Below, piece after piece: positions 8,904 through 18,129 of a DNA stretch of 58,074 bases. The stretch is from Puniceicoccaceae bacterium K14. GTDB lineage: Bacteria > Verrucomicrobiota > Verrucomicrobiia > Opitutales > Opitutaceae. Each line of letters starts with the position of its first letter. The stretch's first letter is position 1. Position numbers and translations under genes: made by a program. The notes below the pieces were generated by a model. It saw only the letters and a program-made list of their open reading frames with translations, was not told where the DNA came from and ran no database searches. Where the stretch lies: NCBI GenBank assembly GCA_022538095.1, contig JAKYXN010000037.1, forward strand, positions 1-58,074. The letters are read 5' to 3'.

Positions 8904-9620
8904 ATGGTTAGCTCTCCCTCAAAGTTCAATCCCCCAGAGAATCAAACCCTCTTTTGCGTTACCATTCCTCGGTCTGGACATCACCTCCTTGAGAAATGGA
9001 TGGATGTTTACTTCGATGGGCAACTCTCTCATGTCGGACACTCGCGCTACGAAAGGTTGAAGAACCCCATTCGAAAGCTTAAAAACCACCACCTTGTGCT
9101 GAATCACGACTTTGGCTTGCGAAAACCATGGCCCGAGTCGTGGTATTACGCTTTTCCTAAGCGGACCGACTTACGCTATCTTATCCAATTTCGAAATCCA
9201 CTTTTGAGCACCATTTCGGATTATTATTTGTATGCTGAGAGAACATTGCAACGCAGCCCGAATCAAAAAGATTGGGAGTCCTTTGGTTTGAAAGCCATCC
9301 TCTATCGAAAAAAATTTATAGAAAAATGGCTATTTAATCCCCTTCTGCCTCATCAAAAGAATTTGAGCTTTGAAACCGTCGCCTTAGACCCTGCCGGCAA
9401 TCTCTTCGATATATTACACTTTGCTTTTCCTTCCATTGAAATTGACAAAGAGAAAGTCGAGCAAACCGTGCGAGATTTTCCGTTCAGACCATTTAGGAAA
9501 TTAAGAGACTTTGAATTCTACGATAGTGTTTACTTTCGAAAACTGATAAAACAGCTCGGTCGAGCAGGCGAGTTCTTGATAAGCACTCAAGAGTTCAACA
9601 TAGATTTTGACCTTCCTTGA
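8904..9620 (+). CDS. Sulfotransferase-like protein
   Basis: 238 residues from ATG 8904; an in-frame TTG at 8883 would add seven residues. The segment 'FCVTIPRSGHHLLEKWM' matches the 5'-phosphosulfate-binding loop of PAPS-dependent sulfotransferases (P-R-S-G-x-x-x-L), and 'YLIQFRNPLLSTISDYYLY' matches the 3'-phosphate-binding segment (R-[DN]-P...S). No signal peptide is present, so it is probably cytoplasmic or membrane-peripheral. The acceptor is unknown; a role in modifying surface glycan is possible given the polysaccharide genes nearby but is not shown by linkage. Confidence 0.72.
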   Translation: MVSSPSKFNPPENQTLFCVTIPRSGHHLLEKWMDVYFDGQLSHVGHSRYERLKNPIRKLKNHHLVLNHDFGLRKPWPESWYYAFPKRTDLRYLIQFRNPLLSTISDYYLYAERTLQRSPNQKDWESFGLKAILYRKKFIEKWLFNPLLPHQKNLSFETVALDPAGNLFDILHFAFPSIEIDKEKVEQTVRDFPFRPFRKLRDFEFYDSVYFRKLIKQLGRAGEFLISTQEFNIDFDLP

Positions 9621-9634
9621 ATACTTTTTGTCCT

Positions 9635-10057
9635 TCACACAATCTTCGCAAAGTGGTGGCTGACTAACTGGTAGCCCTTGTTCAAATACAATCGGTGAGC
9701 ATCGTTGCGATTATAACCGGAGTCCAGATGCATTTGATCGCATTGTGCTGCAATCGCTTCGTCGTGCAGCCAGTCAAGCAACGCCCCTGCATACCCTTTG
9801 CGCAGCTTCTCTGGACTAGTAGCCAAGTCATCCAGGTACAAAATCTTACCCCACGCCATCGTTTCGTGAATTCTATAGCCAGCGATGGCTGATACATCGC
9901 CAGCATCGTTAACAACACACGCCAATTGATAGCCATCGCCTTGTTGCCGCTTCACTTTTTCCGTAAACGCCGCCGGATCCAAATGCGGTCTCAGAGCCTT
10001 CATGACAGAAAAGCACGCATCTATTTCAGAGTCATTCCTACAAATTCGTATCTGCAT
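9635..10057 (-). CDS. GNAT-family N-acetyltransferase
   Basis: 140 residues with the GNAT core: beta4 'LYLDDLATSPE' followed by the acetyl-CoA pyrophosphate-binding loop 'LRKGYAGALLDWL' (Q/R-x-x-G-x-G/A) and the C-terminal 'RNDAHRLYLNKGYQLVSHHF', which is the usual tyrosine-containing end of the fold. Substrate is unknown. It is convergent with the sulfotransferase-like gene, with only 14 bases between the stops. Confidence 0.88.
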   Translation of the reverse strand: MQIRICRNDSEIDACFSVMKALRPHLDPAAFTEKVKRQQGDGYQLACVVNDAGDVSAIAGYRIHETMAWGKILYLDDLATSPEKLRKGYAGALLDWLHDEAIAAQCDQMHLDSGYNRNDAHRLYLNKGYQLVSHHFAKIV

Positions 10058-10132
10058 CCCCCAAGCTCAACGCCTTTTACAAAGGTCCTCAACTCATAAC
10101 CGCCCCTCACAACAAATTCTCGTCCCCAAAAA

Positions 10133-10218
10133 CCTGTAGGCCCGGTCGCTGACCGGGCGCACTAGCCGGATAAAAAAAAGCAACGATGCAAACGTCCGGT
10201 CAACGACCGGACCTACAG
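10133..10218. repeat. REP-like pair of inverted palindromic units
   Basis: Two copies of the same 26-28 base unit face each other about 32 bases apart. The left unit (10133-10160) begins CTGTAGG and contains CCGGTC-gct-GACCGG. The right unit (10193-10218) is its reverse complement with CCGGTC-aac-GACCGG, ending CCTACAG. Each unit is itself a stem-loop, so together they form a BIME-type structure like those mobilised by REP-associated tyrosine transposases. No other copy was seen in this window. Confidence 0.75.
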
Positions 10219-10270
10219 TTCCATCATTCAGACCTAAGTCATTTTTTCGCCTTGCTAAAATTCAAACAAC

Positions 10271-10285
10271 TGTTTGATTCAAACA
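10271..10285. promoter_or_regulatory. Probable TetR operator
   Basis: TGTTTGA-T-TCAAACA is a perfect 15-base palindrome 31 bases upstream of the tetR GTG start. An overlapping CAAACA-AC-TGTTTG arm (10263-10276) extends the symmetry and a further half-site TTTAAACA follows. Size and position fit an autoregulatory operator for the TetR protein encoded immediately downstream, which would control the whole efflux operon. Confidence 0.65.
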
Positions 10286-10316
10286 ATCGTTTTAAACAGA
10301 TGTACGAATTTATTCA

Positions 10317-10955
10317 GTGACTGAGACACAAATAAAGATCATCGAAGCAGCAGAGGTTGAGTTCGCCAAAAATGGCTTCAACGGCGCATCTATCCGTGAT
10401 ATCACTTCAGCTGCTGGTGTGAACGTAGCCGCTATCAACTATCACTTTGGCAACAAAGATGATCTCGTTCGCGAAGTCGTTCGGTATCGTATTGAGCCGA
10501 TCAATCTAACTCGAATCCAACTCCTTCAGGATGAATACGCAAAGCGCAAAGGAAACGCGATCCCGCTTAAACGCGTTATAGAAATCATCATCCGCCCGCT
10601 TTTCGAAGCCCTTATGAGTGAAAGTTGCGACGATTTTCACTTCATGAAAGTCATGGCTAAAGGTCTAGGAGAAGAAAACTCTGTTCTCCAATCGTTACAC
10701 GATGACATACTCAAAGACGTCATTTCGCGGTTTAGCAAAGCAATCGGGCATTCACTTGGAACTGAAGACCCTCGTACCATCGGCTACTGTATGCACTTAA
10801 TAAGTTCATCCGTTCTTGGTTCAATGATGCAACACAAACGACTGAAACTCTCATCGCAAGGAACCGCAGATTTGGAGGATGTCGAAGGACTTATTGCCCA
10901 CGTTGTCACCTTCATTACAGGAGGAATTAAAGCGGTAAGCGTAATGAATCGGTAA
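10317..10955 (+). CDS. TetR/AcrR-family repressor of the efflux operon
   Basis: 212 residues. The N-terminal 50 residues form the TetR helix-turn-helix: 'SIRDITSAAGVNVAAINYHFGNKDDLV'. The ligand domain continues with 'RPLFEALMSESCDDFHFMKVMAKGLGEE', resembling the CerR/YbiH-type C-terminal domain. The start is GTG at 10317; there is no in-frame ATG upstream. It is first in an operon with NodT, HlyD and RND genes (26-base gap to the next), the usual place for a drug-responsive local repressor. The palindrome at 10271-10285 is its likely binding site. Confidence 0.9.
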   Translation: MTETQIKIIEAAEVEFAKNGFNGASIRDITSAAGVNVAAINYHFGNKDDLVREVVRYRIEPINLTRIQLLQDEYAKRKGNAIPLKRVIEIIIRPLFEALMSESCDDFHFMKVMAKGLGEENSVLQSLHDDILKDVISRFSKAIGHSLGTEDPRTIGYCMHLISSSVLGSMMQHKRLKLSSQGTADLEDVEGLIAHVVTFITGGIKAVSVMNR

Positions 10956-10981
10956 CATAACTTTATTAAAATTTATAACGC

Positions 10982-12367
10982 ATGCTCCCAAAACTTAAAA
11001 ATGTAATCGTTTTATCAAGTCTGCCGATTTTTGTAAGTTGCTCGACTTTGGATAATAAGAGTTCGCCTGACTACTCTCTCGACACACTTACACCCGCTCA
11101 ATGGGCAAATTCCAAAACCGTTTCGGCAGTAGATTCCAACTGGCTTACTAACTTTCAAGATGCCCAGCTCTCGAGCCTGGTAGAAGAAGCCTTGCAAAAT
11201 AACTTCGGCTTGGAGGCGGCTAATTTTCAAACAAACGCGACCCAAGCAGCCTTGCGAATTAGTCAATCTCTACGTTTACCCAGCTTAGGCCTAGAGGCCT
11301 CAACCGGCAGCCAAGAAACCCGATCAATCACCAACGACTATCAATCATTCGAATTCGACTCGAGCAGTCTCAGCCTAGGAGCAAGCTGGGAATTCGACGT
11401 TTGGAATCGTCTCGGCAATCAAGTAAACGCCACCAAAGCTGAATACCAAGCGACTCTCCAAGACTACAAAGCACTCGAGCTTTCAATAGCTGGACAAGTT
11501 GCCCGGCTTTGGTTTAACGCCATCGATGCCCGATCTCAGCTCCAACTCTCCCAGGAAAACACTGCGTCGTTGGAGTCAAATCTCAGCGTTTTAGAAAATC
11601 GATACGATCGCGGGCTCGTAACGAGTTTTGACATACGCCTCGCTCGCTCACAAACCGCTGCATCCCGAGCAACAGAACAACAACGCAGCAGCGCGCTCAA
11701 CAGCATCGTTCGTCAGCTAGAGATAATTCTAGGACGCTACCCAAGCGGCAAACTCTCGATTGGCCAGAATTTACCTGAACTCCCAAACTCCATTCCTGTC
11801 GGCCTCCCGGCGGACCTTATCTCTCGCCGACCAGATATCGCAGCCGCCGAGCGACGACTCAGAGCCACCATCTCACAAGACGCAGCCGCCCAGGCAAATT
11901 GGCTGCCCAGCCTCGGTCTAACCGCCAGCGCTGGCACCAATACCGAAAAACTGGTCGATCTTTTAGATTCCGACTTCAGCGTCTGGTCACTCTTTGGAAA
12001 TCTGACCGCACCTCTCTTCCAATCAGGAAAACTAAAAGCAGAACGTAAACAATCGGAAGCTCTCCTCCAAGCTCAGATTTCTCAATACAAGAACACGGTA
12101 CTCAACGCATTCGCCGAAGTCGAAATTGCCCTGGCAAACGAAGTAAACTTCAACCAGCTCATTACAAATCTGGCGATCGCCTCCAAAGAAAGCCTGCTCG
12201 CCGAGGAAGAATCATGGAAACTCTACGAACGCGGACTAATCGATATAACATCTGTATTGGACACGCAACGACGCTCCTTTGATTCACGCAACCAACTCAC
12301 AACTGCTCGCAACAGTTTAATCCAAAATCGCATTGATCTCGTACTCGCACTCGGAGGAGATTTTTAA
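10982..12367 (+). CDS. NodT-type outer-membrane efflux lipoprotein (TolC superfamily)
   Basis: 461 residues with a lipoprotein signal peptide ending in IFVSC-S (Cys about residue 20), then two outer-membrane efflux protein repeats. Motifs typical of the NodT/OprM group are visible: 'WFNAIDARSQLQLSQENTAS', 'ENRYDRGLVTSFDIRLARSQ' and 'PADLISRRPDIAAAERRL'. It should form the trimeric outer-membrane duct for the RND pump encoded two genes downstream. The gap to the next gene is 27 bases. Confidence 0.93.
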   Translation: MLPKLKNVIVLSSLPIFVSCSTLDNKSSPDYSLDTLTPAQWANSKTVSAVDSNWLTNFQDAQLSSLVEEALQNNFGLEAANFQTNATQAALRISQSLRLPSLGLEASTGSQETRSITNDYQSFEFDSSSLSLGASWEFDVWNRLGNQVNATKAEYQATLQDYKALELSIAGQVARLWFNAIDARSQLQLSQENTASLESNLSVLENRYDRGLVTSFDIRLARSQTAASRATEQQRSSALNSIVRQLEIILGRYPSGKLSIGQNLPELPNSIPVGLPADLISRRPDIAAAERRLRATISQDAAAQANWLPSLGLTASAGTNTEKLVDLLDSDFSVWSLFGNLTAPLFQSGKLKAERKQSEALLQAQISQYKNTVLNAFAEVEIALANEVNFNQLITNLAIASKESLLAEEESWKLYERGLIDITSVLDTQRRSFDSRNQLTTARNSLIQNRIDLVLALGGDF

Positions 12368-12394
12368 CGCTACGGAATTTAAAACGCACCAACC

Positions 12395-13648
12395 ATGGAC
12401 ACACCGGATCACACACACGTAACGCCAAAAAAGAAAAAGAACCCGTTCTTTCTCTTCGTCCTTCCGATCATTCTCATCGTCGGAGCACTCGCCTTTGCAG
12501 GAATTGCTTCCAAGCTTAAATCTAAGCCAGAAAAACAGGAAGTTAAGGAAATCCTTCCCGTCGTGGAAGTGACGATTGCAGAGAGCGAAACACTTCGCTT
12601 AAACGTCCTAGCAGAAGGCAATGTTCAAGCTCGAACTGAGACCAATCTCTTCGCTGAAGTCTCCGGCAGTATCCAAAAAATATCCCCTGCATTTTTTGCC
12701 GGTGGTTTTTTCAAGAAAGGCGATATCCTAATTGAAATCGATTCCACAGACTACGAAGCCAATCTTGCCACGGCTAAAAGCCGCATGGCCGAAGCTCAAG
12801 TTGTATACGAACAAGAACTTGCTCAATCAGAGCAAGCCAAAGAAGACTGGATCGCCATGGACAAAGGCGAACCCAACAATCTCGTTCTGCGTAAACCGCA
12901 ACTCACGCGTGCAAATGCCCAAATCGATGCAGCTGCAGCCGCTGTCAGGATCGCCGAACGTGACCTCGAACGTACTCGCATAAAAGCCCCTTACGATGGC
13001 CGCGTACGGGAAAAATTCGTCGATCTCGGCCAATCGGTCAACGCTCGCTCAAGTTCTCTCGCGATCATATACTCGGTCGATATTGCAGAAATCCGACTCC
13101 CACTGTCTGTCAACGAAATCGGCTTCCTCGAATTACCCGAAGAATACCGAGATGACAACGCATCAAAGCCCAAGCCATCCGTTAGCATCCAAACGAAGTA
13201 TGCTGGCAAAACTTATTCCTGGGATGGAATCATTGACCGCACCGAGGGCACAATCGACCCGCGTACACGCCTGACTTATGTTGTCGCCCAAGTTCAAAAC
13301 CCCTACGCAAAAAATAGCAAAGATACAACGGCGCCTCCTCTAAAAGTCGGAATGTTTGTTCAAGCGGAAATTTTAGGAAAGGAAATTTCAAATGCATTCA
13401 AACTACCAATACAAGCATTACGATCTGGTGGACGCGTCCTCACAATCGACGACTCAAAGCAAGTGAACATTCGCAACGTGACGATCATTAAGGAAAATAT
13501 CGATAGTGTCATCGTTTCCGGAGGCATTGAAGAAGGAGATCGTGTTTGCCTCACTCCTCTCGAATACATCGTCGATGGAATGAAAGTCGCAATCGAGGGA
13601 GAAGAAAGCGAAGCAGACGCTGAAACACCCAACAACAACGAAGCATGA
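12395..13648 (+). CDS. RND periplasmic adaptor (membrane fusion protein, HlyD/AcrA-type)
   Basis: 417 residues: one N-terminal membrane segment at about 17-40 preceded by a Lys-rich stretch (TPKKKKNP), then the barrel/lipoyl region 'AEGNVQARTETNLFAEVSGSI..KKGDILIEIDSTDYEA', an alpha-hairpin rich in Ala/Glu, and the second lipoyl half 'ARIKAPYDGRV'-like (seen as TRIKAPYDGRVREKFVDLG). The C-terminal beta-barrel and membrane-proximal domains follow. It lacks the lipobox of AcrA and is anchored by its helix. The stop codon overlaps the RND start as ATGA. Confidence 0.93.
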   Translation: MDTPDHTHVTPKKKKNPFFLFVLPIILIVGALAFAGIASKLKSKPEKQEVKEILPVVEVTIAESETLRLNVLAEGNVQARTETNLFAEVSGSIQKISPAFFAGGFFKKGDILIEIDSTDYEANLATAKSRMAEAQVVYEQELAQSEQAKEDWIAMDKGEPNNLVLRKPQLTRANAQIDAAAAAVRIAERDLERTRIKAPYDGRVREKFVDLGQSVNARSSSLAIIYSVDIAEIRLPLSVNEIGFLELPEEYRDDNASKPKPSVSIQTKYAGKTYSWDGIIDRTEGTIDPRTRLTYVVAQVQNPYAKNSKDTTAPPLKVGMFVQAEILGKEISNAFKLPIQALRSGGRVLTIDDSKQVNIRNVTIIKENIDSVIVSGGIEEGDRVCLTPLEYIVDGMKVAIEGEESEADAETPNNNEA

Positions 13649-16600
13649 TTTCTTGGTTTACCCGCAATGGCGTAGCCGCCAACCTATTGATGCTTCTCCT
13701 CATTATTGGCGGAGCCGCATCGTACTTCACTATGAAGCGCGAACTTTTTCCTCAGTTCTCGCTCGACATGGTAAATGTACGCGTGCCCTACCCAGGAGCC
13801 TCACCTGACGAAGTCGAAGAGAGTATTGTTATTCGTATCGAAGAAGCCTTGCAGGGAATCGATGGTATCAAGGAAATGAATTCAGTCGCCCAAGAAGGCT
13901 ACGGATCCGTCTCCATCACAGTCGACAAGGGCTACAATTTATCCGAGGTCAAAGATGACATCAAAACACGAGTGGACGCCATTCCCTCATTCCCAGAAGA
14001 GGCTGAGCGTCCTGTAATCGACGAACTCTTGATTCAAAAAGACGTCATCCGTATTTCCGTCTTCGGCGATGCAAGCGAAAAGAACATTAAGAAAATCGCC
14101 GACCGCGTTCGAGACGATTTGGTGGCTCTTGACGGCATAAGCCAAGCAGAAGTGCAAGGAACGCGCGACTACGAGATTTCCATAGAAGTTTCCGAAGATA
14201 GGCTACGCCAATACGGTTTGAGCTTTAATGAGGTAGTCCAGGCTGTGAGAGAAAACTCTCTCGATGTTCCCGGCGGTTTAATCAAATCAGCTGCAGGCGA
14301 AATCCAACTACGAACAAAGGAACAAGCTTACTTGGGCGAAGATTTTGAAAAAATCGTGCTACTGTCGAGCTCTGATGGTGGTCAGGTCACCCTGGGACAA
14401 GTTGCCACAAAGATTGATGATGGCTTTGCCGAGCAAGATATCGTTACCATGTTTAACGACAAGCCGGCCGCGATCATCCTAGTAACCGAAGTCGGTAATG
14501 AAAATCCACTAGAAATTTCGCAACTCGTATACGATTACGTCGATGATGCACAAGCTTCCTGGGTGCCCAACGGAATCGAGCTAGAAGCTTGGAGCGATTC
14601 TTCGTTCTACCTTCAAGGGCGTATCGATATGTTGGTGAAAAACGGAATCGTAGGATTCATCTTAGTCCTTTTCACTCTAGCAATTTTCCTACGCCCTTCC
14701 CTCTCCTTTTTTGTCGCAATAGGCATTCCTGTGAGTTTCTTGGCTACGTTCGCAGTTGCCCCCTTTATCGGCATAACGATCAACCTATTGTCGCTCTTCG
14801 CCTTCATTCTCGTTCTGGGAATCGTCGTTGATGACGCAATCGTCGTCGGGGAAAGCGTCTTTACCGAATTTCAAAAGAACGGCCCCGGCCCGGAAAGCGC
14901 GATCCGTGGAACGCACATCGTCGCGACTCCAGTTACCTTCGCGATTCTCACAACAATCGTAGCATTCTTCCCTGTGTTTCTACTCCCCGGCACGATCGGA
15001 AAATTCATGGCGGCCATTCCGTTAACGGTCATTCCAACACTGCTTTTCTCACTCGTTCAAAGCAAACTAGTGCTGCCGTATCATCTTTCTCTATGCTCGG
15101 TAGGGGATAAACAAGGCCGTGAGAACCTAAACTTCTTTTCACGCTTCCAGCGCAAATTTTCCGACGGACTCGAACGATTCATAAAAATCTCCTATGCTCC
15201 GAAAATCCTAACGGCAATCCGTTACCGCTATACGACACTAGCCACGTTTATTGCCTTCCTAATTTTAATGGTAGCATTTGTATCAATGGGATTGGTACGA
15301 TTTGTTTTTTTTCCAAATGTTCCTTCGGATTACATATTCATGGAACTCAGCATGGCGGAAGGCACGCCACTATCTGAAACAAAACGTGCTTTAGACAGAA
15401 TCGAAAAAGCCTTAAGCGATATTTCCCAGGAAGAAATCGACAACGGTTCTCAAGATCCCATCAAAAACAAAGGAGCATTCCTTGGGTACAGTGTTGTATC
15501 CGGTGGCCCAAACGCATCCGCTTTCAGCTCAGGCAGCAACATTGGGTCTATAATCCTTGAACTTTCCAAGGGGGAGCTCCGCGATTCAAATGCAGATGAG
15601 ATTTCAAAGCGCTGGCGAGAAAAAGTAGGCGAAATTCCTGGAGCCCGAAAATTAACCTTCCTCTCAAGCGCAGCAGGCCCGGTTGGCTTGCCTGTCGACG
15701 TTCGCCTGAGCGGACGTGATTTTAAGGTATTAAAAACGGCTTCACTCGAGATTCAAGAAGAGCTCAAGCAATACGAAGGTCTCTACGATATTCGCGACAA
15801 CTACAGCGAAGGGAAACGCGAAATCAAAGTTCGACTCAAAGATAGCGCTCGGTCCTTAGGGCTCAGCGCTGCAGACCTTGGGACTCAAGTTCGCAATGCA
15901 TTCTATGGAGCCGAAGCCCAGCGAATCATCCGCGACAAGGAAGATATAAAAGTCATGGTTCGTTATCCACGCGAAGAACGCGAATCGATGGTCAATCTAG
16001 AAAACATGCGTGTTAGAGCTCCCAATGGAGCCACCATTCCATTACTCGAAGTCGCCGATATCGAAATGGGTGTGGGCTATTCAAGTATCTCACGACTCGA
16101 TCGTAACCGCACGATCAACATTCAAGCGGACGCCAACAAAAATGTCCTGGATTCCGACGCCTTAACAAAGGCCCTTTACGGGAAAAAGCCTGGCGATCCA
16201 GACAGCATTCTTGGGCGTATCACCTCCAAGTATCCCGGCGTCACGCCAATCAAAGGCGGCGAAGCGAAGGACATGGAAGAAGCTGTTCCCGCAATGCTAG
16301 GAGGCGCTGCACTCGTGATTGTATTAATCTATACCTTATTAGCGATTCCGTTTAAGAGTTACAGTCAGCCGATCATCGTCATTTCAGTAATTCCATTTGG
16401 AGTGGGTGGAGCCATTTTGGGGCATCTTATCACTTTCCAAAACCTCAGCCTTCTCTCGATGCTTGGTATTATCGCGATGGCGGGCGTTGTCGTGAACGAC
16501 TCGCTCGTATTGGTCGAACGCATCAACAAACTTAGAGCCGATGGCATGTCTTTAAATGAGGCTGTGGTCATAGGTGGACAACAGCGGTTTCGCCCCATCA

Positions 16601-16818
16601 TACTCACCTCTATAACTACATTCGTTGGCCTCGTGCCAATCCTCCTTGAACGCAGCCTACAAGCGCAGTTCCTCATCCCTATGGCAACTTCGCTCGCCTT
16701 TGGCGTCCTTTTCGCGACTTTCATCACCTTGCTCCTTGTGCCGTGCGCGTACCTGATTTTGGAGGACATGAAACGACTCGTCACGAATGCTTGGAAATCA
16801 ATCATCGGTACTCGGTAA
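13645..16818 (+). CDS. RND-family efflux pump, inner-membrane subunit
   Basis: 1057 residues, normal length for a hydrophobe/amphiphile efflux (HAE-1) transporter. It starts 'MISWFTRNGVAANLLMLLLI', characteristic of the AcrB-like clade common in marine bacteria. Two halves each have one and then five membrane helices with large periplasmic porter domains. The proton-relay pair Asp396-Asp397 lies in 'LGIVVDDAIVVGES' (TM4), and 'AGVVVNDSLVLVERIN' marks the equivalent TM10 region. Together with the adaptor and NodT proteins it forms a tripartite export complex. Substrates cannot be deduced. Confidence 0.95.
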   Translation: MISWFTRNGVAANLLMLLLIIGGAASYFTMKRELFPQFSLDMVNVRVPYPGASPDEVEESIVIRIEEALQGIDGIKEMNSVAQEGYGSVSITVDKGYNLSEVKDDIKTRVDAIPSFPEEAERPVIDELLIQKDVIRISVFGDASEKNIKKIADRVRDDLVALDGISQAEVQGTRDYEISIEVSEDRLRQYGLSFNEVVQAVRENSLDVPGGLIKSAAGEIQLRTKEQAYLGEDFEKIVLLSSSDGGQVTLGQVATKIDDGFAEQDIVTMFNDKPAAIILVTEVGNENPLEISQLVYDYVDDAQASWVPNGIELEAWSDSSFYLQGRIDMLVKNGIVGFILVLFTLAIFLRPSLSFFVAIGIPVSFLATFAVAPFIGITINLLSLFAFILVLGIVVDDAIVVGESVFTEFQKNGPGPESAIRGTHIVATPVTFAILTTIVAFFPVFLLPGTIGKFMAAIPLTVIPTLLFSLVQSKLVLPYHLSLCSVGDKQGRENLNFFSRFQRKFSDGLERFIKISYAPKILTAIRYRYTTLATFIAFLILMVAFVSMGLVRFVFFPNVPSDYIFMELSMAEGTPLSETKRALDRIEKALSDISQEEIDNGSQDPIKNKGAFLGYSVVSGGPNASAFSSGSNIGSIILELSKGELRDSNADEISKRWREKVGEIPGARKLTFLSSAAGPVGLPVDVRLSGRDFKVLKTASLEIQEELKQYEGLYDIRDNYSEGKREIKVRLKDSARSLGLSAADLGTQVRNAFYGAEAQRIIRDKEDIKVMVRYPREERESMVNLENMRVRAPNGATIPLLEVADIEMGVGYSSISRLDRNRTINIQADANKNVLDSDALTKALYGKKPGDPDSILGRITSKYPGVTPIKGGEAKDMEEAVPAMLGGAALVIVLIYTLLAIPFKSYSQPIIVISVIPFGVGGAILGHLITFQNLSLLSMLGIIAMAGVVVNDSLVLVERINKLRADGMSLNEAVVIGGQQRFRPIILTSITTFVGLVPILLERSLQAQFLIPMATSLAFGVLFATFITLLLVPCAYLILEDMKRLVTNAWKSIIGTR

Positions 16819-16886
16819 GCAAACCTACTCTAGTTTCTAAGTTACGCTTATATTACAATTAAATACAAAAAGTTCTTTAATTTAGA

Positions 16887-16917
16887 TTGCCTAATACAAA
16901 GGAGTCACTGATATACT
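16887..16917 (+). promoter_or_regulatory. Possible promoter of ackA-pta
   Basis: TTGCCT at 16887-16892 and TATACT at 16912-16917, spaced 19 bases, lie upstream of ackA in a 114-base AT-rich gap. An AAAGGAG sequence at 16898-16904 is too far from the ATG (28 bases) to serve as its ribosome-binding site. The spacing is longer than ideal. Confidence 0.35.
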
Positions 16918-16932
16918 AGTTCATAATATCAT

Positions 16933-18108
16933 ATGAACGTACTGGTCATAAACTGTGGTAGCTCTTCTTTAAAATTTGCCGTTTTCGATTTAGAAAAAAA
17001 GGCATGCATCCTCAAAGGGATGGCCGAGCCACTACTCGGTGGATCTGCCACCCTCCTTTGGGAAACCGAAAACGGCAAGCAATCGGTCAAGCTTCCTGAA
17101 AACGCAGACCTAGAATCCGCCCTCAAAGTAGTGGCTGAAAAACTGCTATCCGTACTTGATCTTGGAGCGGTTGGCCACCGAGTCGTTCATGGGGGCGAAA
17201 AATTTAAGTCATCGATCCTGATAACAGAAGAAGTCGTTGATCAAATAGAAGCCTGCAACAACCTAGCTCCTCTGCATAACCCAGCAAACCTACTAGGCAT
17301 CCAAGTTGCGCAATCGATTTTCTCCGACATACCGCATATTGCAGTATTTGATACTGCCTTTCACCAAAGCATTCCACAAGAAGCTTATCTCTACCCTCTA
17401 CCTTTCGAATTCTACGAAGAATTAGGCATACGTCGCTACGGCTTTCACGGTACCAGCCATCATTACATCTTCAAGCAAGCCGCTATCCGCCTAGACAAAC
17501 CAGAGTCGGAAACCGCGATTATCAGTGCCCACCTGGGTAATGGCTGCAGCGCCACTGCTGCTGAAGCCGGCAAAAGCCTAGACACAACGATGGGCCTTAC
17601 ACCACTCGAAGGACTGGTAATGGGCACACGATGCGGCGATATAGACCCAAGCATTCACGGGTTCCTACAAAGAGAAAAAGGTCTTCGTCTCAAGGAGATC
17701 GATACAATTTTAAATAAAGAAAGCGGCCTACTCGGCCTATCTGGAATTTCCAACGATATGCGCACCCTTGGCGAACAAGCCGAAGCCGGCAACCCGAAAG
17801 CTCAACTCGCCATAGACGTATTTGTATTTCGTCTCGCAAAGGCGATTGCCTCTCTACGCATTTCCCTTAGCCACTGCGATGCCATCGTATTCACCGGTGG
17901 TATCGGCGAAAACGGGGCCGCCATTCGCAAAGCCGTTCTCGAACGCCTCCACTGCTTCGGCTGCCTCGTAAACGGAGCGGCCAATGTTATTCACGGGAAA
18001 GAAAGCAACGGCCTGATAACCACAGAAAACAGCGCTCTTAAAGCCTTCGTAATCCCGACAAACGAAGAACTAATGATAGCTCAAGAAACGGAACACGTAC
18101 TCAAATAA
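16933..18108 (+). CDS. ackA: Acetate kinase
   Basis: 391 residues, close to the usual 395-400. Reaction: acetyl phosphate + ADP to acetate + ATP. Diagnostic ASKHA-fold motifs are present: N-terminal 'VLVINCGSSSLKFAVFD', 'GHRVVHGGEKF', 'RRYGFHGTSHHYI', 'SAHLGNGCSA', 'MGTRCGDIDPS' and 'VFTGGIGENGAAIR'. It forms a two-gene operon with pta, 21 bases downstream, giving the Pta-AckA pathway for acetate overflow, acetate assimilation or fermentative ATP formation. Confidence 0.97.
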   Translation: MNVLVINCGSSSLKFAVFDLEKKACILKGMAEPLLGGSATLLWETENGKQSVKLPENADLESALKVVAEKLLSVLDLGAVGHRVVHGGEKFKSSILITEEVVDQIEACNNLAPLHNPANLLGIQVAQSIFSDIPHIAVFDTAFHQSIPQEAYLYPLPFEFYEELGIRRYGFHGTSHHYIFKQAAIRLDKPESETAIISAHLGNGCSATAAEAGKSLDTTMGLTPLEGLVMGTRCGDIDPSIHGFLQREKGLRLKEIDTILNKESGLLGLSGISNDMRTLGEQAEAGNPKAQLAIDVFVFRLAKAIASLRISLSHCDAIVFTGGIGENGAAIRKAVLERLHCFGCLVNGAANVIHGKESNGLITTENSALKAFVIPTNEELMIAQETEHVLK

Positions 18109-18129
18109 TTTACATAGAAGGAACCTGCG

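Noticed and set aside
8767-9060. Open frame overlapping the end of the aldo/keto reductase and the sulfotransferase-like gene
   Set aside because: It runs in another frame through the PAPS-binding region of the sulfotransferase-like gene, which has much better motif support.
13996-16805. Several antisense open frames in the RND gene, such as 16365-16805
   Set aside because: They mirror the codon structure of the transporter, with low-complexity Arg/Ser-rich translation.
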